Below the pieces are notes generated by a model. That model was not told where the DNA came from and ran no database searches. It saw only the letters and a list, made by a program, of their open reading frames with translations. Below are positions 6,001 through 14,432 of a stretch of DNA of 20,128 nt, piece by piece (the stretch's first letter is position 1; every line of letters starts with the position of its first letter). The translations under genes were made by a program, and so were the position numbers. This DNA comes from Alteromonas_E sp964230255. GTDB taxonomy: Bacteria; Pseudomonadota; Gammaproteobacteria; Enterobacterales; Alteromonadaceae. Location: positions 1-20,128 of the forward strand of contig CAXRGW010000027.1 of NCBI GenBank assembly GCA_964230255.1. Direction: 5' to 3'.

Positions 6001-8241
6001 CTAGTCTTTTTCGCGTAAAAACTGCATCAAATCATCAAATGGCATTGGCTTGGCATACAAATAACCCTGAGCTTCGTCACAGCCCAATTTCAGCATGTAA
6101 CTCGCCTGTTCACGCTTTTCTACGCCTTCAGCTATTGTTGCTAAGCCAAGCTTATTACCCAAGGTTACAATAGTTTCAGCGATGAAAGCATTGCCACCAG
6201 GCTGAATGTCGCTAACGAATGAGCGATCGACCTTTAGTCGATCCAACGGAAGCTGTTGTAAGTAACTCATTGATGAGAAACCCGTGCCAAAATCGTCGAT
6301 TGCGATTTGGACTCCGAATTCCTTGAGTGCGCGCAATGCGTCAATGACGATTTGCGGTTCATCCATTACTACACTCTCAGTAATTTCGAGTTCTAGTAGA
6401 GTTGGATCTACACCGTTCTTTTCAATCGCTGCCTTTACCTTGTTAACAAACGATCGATCACGAAATTGCGGAATAGATATGTTAACGGCAACCCTTAAGT
6501 GCCCAAAACCTGAGTCACAAAGCTCACGGATCCGAGCGCAAGACGCTTCAAGTACCCATTGACCAATATCGACAATCAAGCCTGAATATTCTGCTAATGG
6601 TACAAAAACCGCGGGAGAAATGTATTTTCCATTACCATCCGGCCAGCGCAACAAGCCTTCCATCCCCACGACCTTTTCACTGACTAGGTCAACTTGAGGC
6701 TGAAACCAGAGCTCCAACTTGCGCTCCGCAAAATCAGCCCGCAAACGGCGGATCATGTTTAGCCGCCAAGTGGTCTTTTCTTCAATCTCAGGCGCAAAAT
6801 ATTCGTAGTTGTCGGTTAAGTTCTTCTTCGCCCGGTTTAGGGCAATATTAGACTGTTTGAGAACAGTTATACCGTGGTTTCTTTCACTTTGAAGCTTAGT
6901 TAGACCAATAGTGACATTGATTGGTAACGTATTGTCCCCGGCGACAAATGCATCTTGGAAAACTTCGTTAATACGCTCGGGTGTAACAACACTATCATCA
7001 CCGATCAGACCAAATACGTCGGCGCCAATCCGGCCTTTTTTCACAGTCTCATCAAACTCTTCACACAAGCGCGCGGAGACTGCGCTGAGTACTTGGTTAC
7101 CGACCTCTTGACCCAGACCGTCGTTAACATCTGAAAAGTGGTTGATATCAATAAGTGCTACATTAACACCCGTTTGAGATTCAATCTGATGCGGACGGTC
7201 GAGCATGTTAATAAATTCGTTACGGTTAGGCAGACGCGTAAGCCAATCTCGAAAAGCGGCATTGCGTAACTGATGAAAAAGATTAACGTTTTCGTAGCCG
7301 ACCGATACGCTAGATAAAAAGATTTCCAGCAGTTGACGATCAAGCTCGCCAATTTCCTTACACATATTCACGTAAACTGCGGCTTCAAAACCGGAACTGT
7401 TTATGTAAAGAACAGAAAAATCGGTTTCGAACACATGCTTTTGGTACTTTAGGCAACGATTGACATATTCAACAATAATATCGTCGTGGAGATGCTCAAT
7501 GCGCTCATTGATATAATTGGCAAAATCACCCGCTGCACCGAGCACATAAACGCTATCATCATCGTCTTCTTTATCTAAAACTGAACCGGCACGAGCACAC
7601 ACAACACCTTCGGCGTCAAGGCCAATCATCGAGCTAATTTGCGTGACAATTCCTTCGCAGAAGCCCTTGATCGAGTGCTCTTCAAGCAAATTTGCTGCTG
7701 ACTGGATAATCTTTTGCAACCCTAAACGGCTTTGATTTATGGTCCGCAGCTGTTGATACGAGCGAATAGACGCAATAACGGTAGTCATTAGCTTACCGCG
7801 GGTAAGTTCGGTCTTCGTCTTATAATCGTTAATATCGTAGGTTTTGATGATTTGTTCTTCAGGCGCATAACCCGGCTGACCGGTTCGCAATATGATACGT
7901 GGTTCAACCAATTGCATCTGCTCGCGCATGTGCCTGACTACATTTAAACCGGCATCATCTGTTTCCATTACAACATCGAGTAAAATTATGGCTATCTCGC
8001 GTTGATACTCGGCCAACACTTCTAAGGCCTGCTTACCTGTGTATGCGTGCAGAAAGTTGAGTTTGCGGTCGCCGACAACCAGATCAGAAAGTGCTAAACG
8101 AGTGACTGTATGAATTTCTTCATCGTCATCGACGATGAGAATATTCCACACGCGCATATTCTCGTTAATCACTTCTTCGCTATTGTCTTCTTCCTTGAAA
8201 ATTAATTCATCGTTTTCGTAATCGTAATCGTTGGGAACCAT
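6001..8241 (-). CDS. Response regulator with DUF3369, degenerate GGDEF and EAL domains (c-di-GMP phosphodiesterase)
   Basis: A 746-residue cytoplasmic signalling protein. Order: acidic N-terminus (1-30), receiver domain (about 33-160; acidic D38-D40, phosphoacceptor D89, T120, K141), DUF3369 sensor-like region (about 170-325), GGDEF-fold domain (about 327-485) and EAL domain (about 495-745). The GGDEF signature is GADVF (406-410), so cyclase activity is unlikely, though GTP sensing is possible. The EAL domain keeps its metal and catalytic positions: E528 in EGLLRW, N587, the glutamates of ELEITES, D649-D650, K670, the AEGVE glutamate and Q725, so it is probably an active c-di-GMP phosphodiesterase. 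No partner kinase is nearby. No good Shine-Dalgarno precedes ATG 8241. It is divergent from the TIGR03899 gene, 97 bases apart. Confidence 0.93.
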   Translation of the reverse strand: MVPNDYDYENDELIFKEEDNSEEVINENMRVWNILIVDDDEEIHTVTRLALSDLVVGDRKLNFLHAYTGKQALEVLAEYQREIAIILLDVVMETDDAGLNVVRHMREQMQLVEPRIILRTGQPGYAPEEQIIKTYDINDYKTKTELTRGKLMTTVIASIRSYQQLRTINQSRLGLQKIIQSAANLLEEHSIKGFCEGIVTQISSMIGLDAEGVVCARAGSVLDKEDDDDSVYVLGAAGDFANYINERIEHLHDDIIVEYVNRCLKYQKHVFETDFSVLYINSSGFEAAVYVNMCKEIGELDRQLLEIFLSSVSVGYENVNLFHQLRNAAFRDWLTRLPNRNEFINMLDRPHQIESQTGVNVALIDINHFSDVNDGLGQEVGNQVLSAVSARLCEEFDETVKKGRIGADVFGLIGDDSVVTPERINEVFQDAFVAGDNTLPINVTIGLTKLQSERNHGITVLKQSNIALNRAKKNLTDNYEYFAPEIEEKTTWRLNMIRRLRADFAERKLELWFQPQVDLVSEKVVGMEGLLRWPDGNGKYISPAVFVPLAEYSGLIVDIGQWVLEASCARIRELCDSGFGHLRVAVNISIPQFRDRSFVNKVKAAIEKNGVDPTLLELEITESVVMDEPQIVIDALRALKEFGVQIAIDDFGTGFSSMSYLQQLPLDRLKVDRSFVSDIQPGGNAFIAETIVTLGNKLGLATIAEGVEKREQASYMLKLGCDEAQGYLYAKPMPFDDLMQFLREKD

Positions 8242-8338
8242 TTAATTGCTAAAAATTGCCGAACGTATAAGCTATCCTAACGCTTAGTGGCTATTTTGCA
8301 AACATATTGGCGACTGAAACCTATCACTGTGAGCTCGG

Positions 8339-9253
8339 ATGAAAGTAACCCCGCAACAATCGATTAAAGTGGCAAGCGCCGAAACAACTTCGGTTAAGCC
8401 AGCAACTGTTGTTCCGCCAGCAAAAACGGAGCAAGTAAAACCCCCTGGCACTTCCATAAAAGTTGATCAGAACCAAAAAATTTTACGTCGACTTTTTGCG
8501 CAAGTAGGCATAAGCGAGCCGAGTGCCATTGGTGATGAGGTCGATTTGCTCAAGCACACCAGTCGACGAGAGCACATACTGGCAGCTAACCGGCTCAAAA
8601 ATTTACAAAAAGTCTTCGAACACGCATTGGAAGTGAACATCGAATCCGAAAACTCCGAAGCATTGGATCCGGATTGGTTTTTTAGCTTCGCTAAATTTGC
8701 TGAAGATATTCATTCGCCAGCAATGCAAAGCCTATGGGGCAAGATCATTGCTGTAGAGCTCGCACAACCCGGTAGCTTCTCATTGCGTACTCTAGCGCTG
8801 CTTAAGCAACTCACTCAGCGCGATGCCAAATTGTTCAGCAAGATTGCCAGCGTTGCAAGTCGCAAAAAGCAGGACGCAACGCCATTATTACTTGTTGGTT
8901 ACTATCAAAAACCAACATTTTTTGGATTGTTTACCGGACCTTCCAACCCACATCTAAACTTGTCGAACTTCGGCATTACCTATCCGGATTTGTTGGCGCT
9001 GATTGATATGGGACTCATTTTTGCCAGCGAGATAGAAACCGGCGAACTCGATCCCGATAGAACTGTGCAATGGCGATGCGGCGATGTGAGATTTGATTTG
9101 ACCCCGAAGCGAGGTTCGACAGCGCTAATCTATTACAAATTTACAAGTGTTGGCAGTGAATTGTTTCGCTTAGTAAATAAGAAACACCATGCGGATTATA
9201 CCGAACAACTGTGCGAGTTACTGAGTAACGCCTTCACAGTTGTTCTACACTAA
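8339..9253 (+). CDS. TIGR03899/DUF2806-type conserved hypothetical protein
   Basis: A 304-residue protein, apparently cytoplasmic: no signal peptide or membrane helix. Residues 1-45 are a Pro/Lys/Thr-rich disordered leader. From about 46 there is a charged helical region, then a block (about 110-155) reading DPDWFFSFAKFAEDI, SLWGKIIAVE and PGSFSLRTLALLK that matches my memory of the DUF2806/TIGR03899 families found in Vibrio and Shewanella relatives. The C-terminal half is mixed alpha/beta. Function unknown. Its stop codon abuts the cysH stop with no base between. The 97-base gap upstream shows no convincing promoter, and the ribosome binding site is weak (GAG at 8331-8333). Confidence 0.78.
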   Translation: MKVTPQQSIKVASAETTSVKPATVVPPAKTEQVKPPGTSIKVDQNQKILRRLFAQVGISEPSAIGDEVDLLKHTSRREHILAANRLKNLQKVFEHALEVNIESENSEALDPDWFFSFAKFAEDIHSPAMQSLWGKIIAVELAQPGSFSLRTLALLKQLTQRDAKLFSKIASVASRKKQDATPLLLVGYYQKPTFFGLFTGPSNPHLNLSNFGITYPDLLALIDMGLIFASEIETGELDPDRTVQWRCGDVRFDLTPKRGSTALIYYKFTSVGSELFRLVNKKHHADYTEQLCELLSNAFTVVLH

Positions 9254-10018
9254 TTAGATGCCGTCACCAAATTCGTGAAGTCCACACTCGCGCTTTAGAC
9301 CAAAGAAACGGGTATCTTGCTCTGACATACCTTCTTGTAAGGTCTGCGTAGTATGCCAATCACCGATTGAGACATACCCCTCATCCCACAATGGATGGTA
9401 AGGCAATTCGTGTTCTTTCAAATAAAAATGTAGATCTTTATTCGTCCAATCAATGATTGGATACACTTTTAACTGACCTCGAACTTTTTGTAACACTGGC
9501 AAGCCTTCTCTGGAGTCAGACTGAGATCGACGTAAGCCTGCAAACCAAATACCTGAGTCTAACTCTTTTAATGCGCGCTGCATGGGTTCGACTTTATTCA
9601 TTCGATTGTATTGTTCGATACCATCGACACCCTTTTCCCACAATTTGCCGAAGCGCGCCTCTTGCCATGCAGATGATATCTCCGCGCGATAAACATGTAA
9701 ATTTATCGACAAGCGTGAAACCAGTTCATCGATAAACTGATAGGTTTCTGGGAACAAGTAACCTGTATCGGTTAACACTACCGGAATATCGGGCTGCTGT
9801 TGGGTCAGCATATGCAGCATAACCGCTGATTGCGCACCAAAACTACTCGACACAATAGCGTTGCCAGGCAAGTTTTCTAAAGCCCAAGCCACGCGATGCT
9901 GCGCCGTCATTTTTTCTAGCGCCGCATTCGCTAACCCGATGTCATCGGCGCTAGCGTCTACACTAAGCTGTGGAAGTTGCTCGAATTCTCCGAGTGCAAC
10001 TGCATTTGTACTAGGCAT
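9254..10018 (-). CDS. cysH: Phosphoadenosine phosphosulfate (PAPS) reductase CysH
   Basis: A 254-residue enzyme that reduces PAPS to sulfite and adenosine 3',5'-bisphosphate in sulfate assimilation. Motifs include the nucleotide-binding SSSFGAQ (57-63), TDTGYLFPET (83-92), WFAGLRRSQS and the C-terminal KRECGLH with catalytic Cys245. This is the only cysteine in the protein, so the Fe-S cluster cysteines of APS reductases are absent and the enzyme should be the thioredoxin/glutaredoxin-dependent PAPS type. The ATG at 10018 is chosen because it overlaps the cysI stop (ATGCCTAG, 8 bases) and AAGGA lies upstream; an upstream in-frame start at 10060 would only translate cysI sequence in the wrong frame. 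Last gene of the cysJIH operon. Confidence 0.97.
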   Translation of the reverse strand: MPSTNAVALGEFEQLPQLSVDASADDIGLANAALEKMTAQHRVAWALENLPGNAIVSSSFGAQSAVMLHMLTQQQPDIPVVLTDTGYLFPETYQFIDELVSRLSINLHVYRAEISSAWQEARFGKLWEKGVDGIEQYNRMNKVEPMQRALKELDSGIWFAGLRRSQSDSREGLPVLQKVRGQLKVYPIIDWTNKDLHFYLKEHELPYHPLWDEGYVSIGDWHTTQTLQEGMSEQDTRFFGLKRECGLHEFGDGI

Positions 10019-11717
10019 AAAAATCCTTGGCGGAATCAACCACCGGCTTAACGATCCCAACTCGGATCACAAAATCACCGAACGCCTCTTGGTCATTGCG
10101 CTCATTGGCCCAGCGACCAATTAGCTCATCCAAGTGCAGCATGATTTCTTCGTGTGAGATGTTTTCTTTATACATTTTCGGAATCCGCGTACCTTCGCGG
10201 TTTCCACCAATGTGGAAGTTGTATTTACCTGGCCCTTTGCCGACCAAACCAACCTCGGCTAACATTGCGCGCCCACAACCATTTGGGCAGCCAGTAACGC
10301 GATAAATAATGCTGTCACCCGCTAAACCATGCTTGGCTAACAAGCCCTCCAATTCGGTGACTGCATCAGGTATATAACGCTCGGCTTCAGCCATTGCCAA
10401 TGGGCAAGTCGGTAATGCGACACAAGCCATTGAGTCTTGCCGTTGAACACTCACAGACGCTTGAATCAAGCCATGCTCTACAGCGAGGGCTTCAATCGCT
10501 GCTTTTTGTTCGGTTGGCACACCGGCGATAATTAAATTTTGGTTTGCCGTTAAGCGGAAATCACCTTCGTGGATTTTCGCAATTTCTGCGCAGCCGGTCT
10601 TAAGGGTTTTGCTTGGGTAATCTAGAATACGGCCGTTTTCGATGAATACTGAAAGGTGATGCTTGCCATCAATACCTTCGACCCAACCAAATCGGTCGCC
10701 ACGGCCGGTAAACTCGTAAGAGCGGCTTTCGGCAAACTTAATCCCCGCACGCTTTTCAACTTCATTCTTAAAGGTGTCGACACCCACGCGCTCTAGCGTG
10801 TACTTGGTCTTAGCGTTCTTACGATTAACCCGGTTACCCCAGTCTCGTTGTGTAGTAACAACAGCTTCGGCTACTGCGAGAGTGTCTTTAAGCTCAATAA
10901 AACCGAAATCATCGGCTTTACGCGGAAACGTTGCGGTATCGCCGTGAGTCATCGCGAGTCCACCGCCAACAAGTACGTTAAAGCCAACTAAAACGCCATC
11001 TTCAGCAATTGCTACAAAGTTGAGATCATTGGCATGCACATCAACATCGTTCTGTGGCGGAATAACAACCGTAGTTTTAAACTTACGCGGTAGGTACGTA
11101 TCACCAAGAATAGGCTCTTCAGTGGTTTCAACTTTCTCACCATCGAGCCAAATTTCTGCGTAGGCTTTAGTTTTTGGCAACAAGTGTTCACTGATCTTAG
11201 CGGCCCATTCCCACGCTTGTTGGTGCACTTCAGACTCAATTGGATTAGAAGTACACAAAACATTACGGTTAACGTCACCAGCGGTCGCAATAGAATCAAT
11301 CCCAGCTTTGTTGAGCGTCTGGTGCATCAATTTAGTATTGGGCTTTAAAACACCGTGAAACTGAAAAGTCTGGCGCGTTGTCAGGCGAATACTGCCATAG
11401 AGCGAGTAGTCTTGGGCAAACTTGTCAATAACTAACCACTGTTCAGGCGTTATCACACCGCCGGGCAAACGCGCACGCAACATTACATTGTGTAATGGCT
11501 CTAATTTTTGTTTAGTTCTCTCATTGCGAATATCACGGTCATCTTGCTGATACATGCCATGAAAGCGGATCAACTGGAAGTTATCGGCAGTAAAGCCACC
11601 AGTTACGTCATCTTTTAAATCAGTTTCAATAGTACCGCGCAGATGTCGACTTTCCGCTTTTAAGCGTTCGTTGTCAGCTAGTTTGCCGGTAACAATTAGA
11701 TTGTTTTTGTCTGTCAT
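10011..11717 (-). CDS. cysI: Assimilatory sulfite reductase hemoprotein (beta subunit) CysI
   Basis: A 568-residue siroheme/[4Fe-4S] subunit that carries out the six-electron reduction of sulfite to sulfide with electrons from CysJ. The cluster and siroheme ligands are visible as Cys432 and Cys438 (CVALPTCPLA) and Cys477 and Cys481 (TGCPNGCGR), two residues off the E. coli numbering. Siroheme/substrate-binding segments such as MLRARLPGGV (79-88) and RLTTRQTFQFHG (111-122) are intact, and length is normal. Its ATG overlaps the cysJ stop in a TAATG arrangement, and its stop overlaps the cysH start, so the three genes are probably translationally coupled. The order J-I-H matches the E. coli operon. 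Confidence 0.98.
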   Translation of the reverse strand: MTDKNNLIVTGKLADNERLKAESRHLRGTIETDLKDDVTGGFTADNFQLIRFHGMYQQDDRDIRNERTKQKLEPLHNVMLRARLPGGVITPEQWLVIDKFAQDYSLYGSIRLTTRQTFQFHGVLKPNTKLMHQTLNKAGIDSIATAGDVNRNVLCTSNPIESEVHQQAWEWAAKISEHLLPKTKAYAEIWLDGEKVETTEEPILGDTYLPRKFKTTVVIPPQNDVDVHANDLNFVAIAEDGVLVGFNVLVGGGLAMTHGDTATFPRKADDFGFIELKDTLAVAEAVVTTQRDWGNRVNRKNAKTKYTLERVGVDTFKNEVEKRAGIKFAESRSYEFTGRGDRFGWVEGIDGKHHLSVFIENGRILDYPSKTLKTGCAEIAKIHEGDFRLTANQNLIIAGVPTEQKAAIEALAVEHGLIQASVSVQRQDSMACVALPTCPLAMAEAERYIPDAVTELEGLLAKHGLAGDSIIYRVTGCPNGCGRAMLAEVGLVGKGPGKYNFHIGGNREGTRIPKMYKENISHEEIMLHLDELIGRWANERNDQEAFGDFVIRVGIVKPVVDSAKDFYA

Positions 11718-13507
11718 TAGTACACATCCTTCTGGTAACGCTTAGCTTTTCTAAGGTTTACCAAGTATTCTTTTGCACCAGCATCATCACGCTTACCATG
11801 CGTCTTAATAACGTCTAAAAGTGCATCCTCAACGTCTTTCGCCATGCGCAACGCGTCGCCACAAACATAAACATGGGCACCTGACTCCAACCAAGCAAAA
11901 ACGTCAGCGCCGTGCTCAACAATGCGGTGCTGGACATAAATTTTCTCAGCCTGATCGCGTGAGAAGGCTAAGCTGATGCGCGATAGTGCACCGCTCTTCA
12001 AGTAGCCTTGCCACTCAGTTTGATAAAGGAAATCTTGAGTAAAGTTTGGATTGCCGAAAAATAACCAGCTATCACCCTCTGCGTCAGTCGCTTCGCGCTC
12101 CTGCATGAACGCTCTAAACGGTGCAATACCAGTACCCGGACCAATCATGATAATCGGCGTGTTAGCATCCTGTGGTAGACGAAAATTATCGTTCTTTTCA
12201 ACGAAAACACCGACGTCCTGGCCTTCTTCAAGACGTGTTGTCAAGTAACCAGAAGCGCCGCCTTGATGACGGACATCGTCAAATTGGTAATCTACGTGCG
12301 CGATAGTCAAATGCACTTCATCTTCAACTTCCGCTTGGCTAGATGCAATCGAATACAAACGCGGCGTTAGAGGGCGTAAGGCGTCGACTAACAGTTGTGC
12401 TTCGATAGACGCTGGGAAGTCACGCACGATATCGATAATTTGACGATCAGCCAAATACGCGCGAAGTTCAGCCGGCTGTTTGAGTAAATCTTGTAACTTA
12501 GGTAACTCGGTTGCAGCGGCGTAGGCTTTAATAAAGCCAGGGTAGCTAAGCGTGAGTTCCAACTTTTCTACTAATGCAGCAGCAATTGCCAATGTCTGGT
12601 CTTTAACTGTAACCTCTGTGCTTGGCTCAATCTTAGTCAGAGACAACAGCTCATCAACCAATGCGGGGTCGTTTTTAAACCAAACACCTAGGGCATCACC
12701 GGGCTGATATTGCAAGCCAGAATCCTCAAGCGACAGCTCAATGTGTTGGATATCTTTAACCGAATCACGACCAGTAATTTTTTGCGCCACTAATAGTGCA
12801 GATGGAAACGGGTTTTGCTTGTTGTACTGACTTGCAACGGCTGGTGCAGCATCCGCAATAGGCACCACATTACTGCCAGCAGCAGACATAGATGATTTAG
12901 CAAATGCAACGACCTTTTCAGCCCAATCATTTGCGGCAGCTTCATAATCGACATCGCAGTCAACGCGCTCAGCCAATGCAGTCGCTCCTAAATTACCTAG
13001 GCGCTGGTCGAAGTCTTTGCCGGTTTGGCAGAAAAATTCATAGCTAGTATCACCTAAGCCCAATACCGTGTATTGCAACTTGGCCAACTTGGGCGCCTTC
13101 TTGCTGCCTAAAAATTCGTGGAATTCGATAGCGTCGTCAGGCGCATCACCTTCGCCGTGCGTACTGACAACTAAAGCTAAGTGAGTTTCATTTTTAATTT
13201 GACGCGGCTTATAGTCAGCCATACTGACTAACACACTACTAACACCCGCCGCTTGCAAGCGACTATGTAAGTCAGTAGCAACACCCTTAGCATTACCTGT
13301 TTGTGAACCGTACATAACAGTGAATGTGTCGCCCGAGGCCGCGATTGCTGTTTGATCAGCTGTTGGCGCAGCGGCAGAAGCAGTTGCCGCTAACCCAGCA
13401 AGATAACCACTGATCCATGTCAATTGTTCACGATTTAACGGCGCAATGGCTTGATTAATCAGGTTCCATTGCTCGGGGCTTAATACGCCCGGATGTTGAG
13501 CACTCAA
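11717..13507 (-). CDS. cysJ: Sulfite reductase flavoprotein (alpha subunit) CysJ
   Basis: A 596-residue NADPH-FAD-FMN reductase that feeds electrons to CysI. Order: N-terminal region, flavodoxin domain (about 62-205; FMN loop YGSQTGN 66-72, STHGEGDAPD 115-124), linker, FAD domain (RLYSIASS 383-390) and NADPH domain (GPGTGIAPFR 456-465; YVCGDALRMA), ending in the family-typical YQKDVY. The start codon is TTG at 13507: no ATG or GTG is in frame nearby, GGAG stands 7 bases upstream, and the following residues (MSAQHPGVLSPEQWN) look like the family N-terminus. First gene of cysJIH. The leader holds an 11-bp inverted repeat (13549-13586). A LysR-type CysB would be the expected regulator, but I cannot identify its site with certainty. 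Confidence 0.97.
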   Translation of the reverse strand: MSAQHPGVLSPEQWNLINQAIAPLNREQLTWISGYLAGLAATASAAAPTADQTAIAASGDTFTVMYGSQTGNAKGVATDLHSRLQAAGVSSVLVSMADYKPRQIKNETHLALVVSTHGEGDAPDDAIEFHEFLGSKKAPKLAKLQYTVLGLGDTSYEFFCQTGKDFDQRLGNLGATALAERVDCDVDYEAAANDWAEKVVAFAKSSMSAAGSNVVPIADAAPAVASQYNKQNPFPSALLVAQKITGRDSVKDIQHIELSLEDSGLQYQPGDALGVWFKNDPALVDELLSLTKIEPSTEVTVKDQTLAIAAALVEKLELTLSYPGFIKAYAAATELPKLQDLLKQPAELRAYLADRQIIDIVRDFPASIEAQLLVDALRPLTPRLYSIASSQAEVEDEVHLTIAHVDYQFDDVRHQGGASGYLTTRLEEGQDVGVFVEKNDNFRLPQDANTPIIMIGPGTGIAPFRAFMQEREATDAEGDSWLFFGNPNFTQDFLYQTEWQGYLKSGALSRISLAFSRDQAEKIYVQHRIVEHGADVFAWLESGAHVYVCGDALRMAKDVEDALLDVIKTHGKRDDAGAKEYLVNLRKAKRYQKDVY

Positions 13508-13548
13508 ACTAAAACTCCACTTAAATTTAACTTAGAGGCAGGTATAAC

Positions 13549-13586
13549 AACGCCAGCCTACAAAAATTAATGCAAAGGCTAGCGTT
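13549..13586 (-). repeat. Inverted repeat upstream of cysJ
   Basis: AACGCCAGCCT (13549-13559) and AGGCTAGCGTT (13576-13586) form 11-bp arms with one mismatch around an A/T-rich 16-base spacer. It lies 42-79 bases upstream of the cysJ start. A weak promoter (TTAATT, 17 bp, TTATAC on the minus strand) would overlap it, so it may be an operator or a leader hairpin of the sulfur operon. Confidence 0.5.
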
Positions 13587-13623
13587 TAATAAACAAAACA
13601 GGAAAGAATAAAAAACGATTTTT

Positions 13624-13635
13624 TATTACGTAATA
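13624..13635. repeat. 12-bp palindrome in the cysJ upstream region
   Basis: TATTACGTAATA is a perfect palindrome in an A/T-rich stretch about 117-128 bases upstream of cysJ, between the downstream end of the barrel gene and the cys operon. It could be a regulator site, but palindromes of this size in A/T-rich DNA can be chance. Confidence 0.3.
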
Positions 13636-13642
13636 GACTTAT

Positions 13643-13663
13643 AGCGGCCGTAAACCAGCCGCT
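13643..13663 (-). terminator. Possible weak terminator after the outer-membrane barrel gene
   Basis: AGCGGC (13643-13648) and GCCGCT (13658-13663) form a GC-rich 6-bp stem with a 9-base loop, five bases past the stop codon. There is no T-run on the minus-strand side, so termination may be partial and some read-through into cysJIH is possible. Confidence 0.4.
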
Positions 13664-13668
13664 TTTGA

Positions 13669-14424
13669 TTAGAAGTGAAACTCGATCCCAGCAAAGGCAC
13701 CATCAAACGACAAATCAGTGTATATGTCGTCCAAGTCTTCCAGCTCTACTTGTGTGTCGCGATAGCCAACTTGTAACGTCATATCCAACGCCAAGCTTTC
13801 AATAAAACTATAAGTCACAGCAACTTGGAAATCACTGACCGTATTGTCGTCAAATGACAGATAACTACCTTCAGCATAAACACCCAAACCGGTGAAAGGC
13901 AGGCCAAAAGCGACGCGCGAATAGCCCATCGGTACTACACCAGAGAAATCGGCCTCAGCAGTCAAACTCGACGCAGCGTCAGATACTAGCAATGAGCCGT
14001 CCACATACTTACCGTTTATACCAACGTCTACACTGACTAAATCATTATCGAATAATTCATAGTAAAGAATGAAGTCTGTAGTGGTTAATTGCACATCGGT
14101 GAACACATCCGTATCTGCAGTAAACAGCTCGCCTTCAAATGTAAACGATGCCGTCAATACCGTATTACCCGACGTATCCATGGTGGTGTTGATGACTTTA
14201 ATGTTTGGGATTAACGGTACTGGATGCTCTAAGGCAGCGTAAAACGAGCTATTCGTTTCCGAATCAAAACCAAACTGCGTGACGTTAGAATCATCGGAAA
14301 AACCACCGCTGGTGGACATGTCCCAGCCTTGCGCCCCAGCGTATATTCCTAACAGCGTATCAGCTTGAGCATTAAAGGTAGCGCTAGTGCACAGCGCGAG
14401 TGCTGCAATCTTAAATAATCGCAT
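13669..14424 (-). CDS. TIGR04219-type outer membrane beta-barrel protein
   Basis: A 251-residue secreted protein. The signal peptide (1-21, ending NAQA before DTLLGIYAG) is followed by alternating polar/hydrophobic strands typical of a small outer-membrane barrel, and the protein ends in phenylalanine (GIEFHF), the usual BamA recognition signature. Phrases such as GIYAGAQGWDMSTSG, FYAALEHPVPLIPN and YYELFDNDLVSVDVGINGKY match what I remember of TIGR04219, found in Shewanella, Vibrio and relatives. Function unknown. AAGGA (14434-14430) precedes the ATG and overlaps the stop of the upstream DUF2333 gene, 8 bases away, so the two are an operon and may be translationally coupled. Confidence 0.88.
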   Translation of the reverse strand: MRLFKIAALALCTSATFNAQADTLLGIYAGAQGWDMSTSGGFSDDSNVTQFGFDSETNSSFYAALEHPVPLIPNIKVINTTMDTSGNTVLTASFTFEGELFTADTDVFTDVQLTTTDFILYYELFDNDLVSVDVGINGKYVDGSLLVSDAASSLTAEADFSGVVPMGYSRVAFGLPFTGLGVYAEGSYLSFDDNTVSDFQVAVTYSFIESLALDMTLQVGYRDTQVELEDLDDIYTDLSFDGAFAGIEFHF

Positions 14425-14432
14425 GAATTTCC

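Noticed and set aside
8242..8338. A divergent promoter pair between the phosphodiesterase and TIGR03899 genes
   Set aside because: Several -10-like and -35-like hexamers occur, but none has acceptable spacing.
10019..10060. A 14-residue N-terminal extension of CysH
   Set aside because: It lies wholly inside cysI in another frame; the ATG at 10018 overlapping the cysI stop has its own ribosome binding site.
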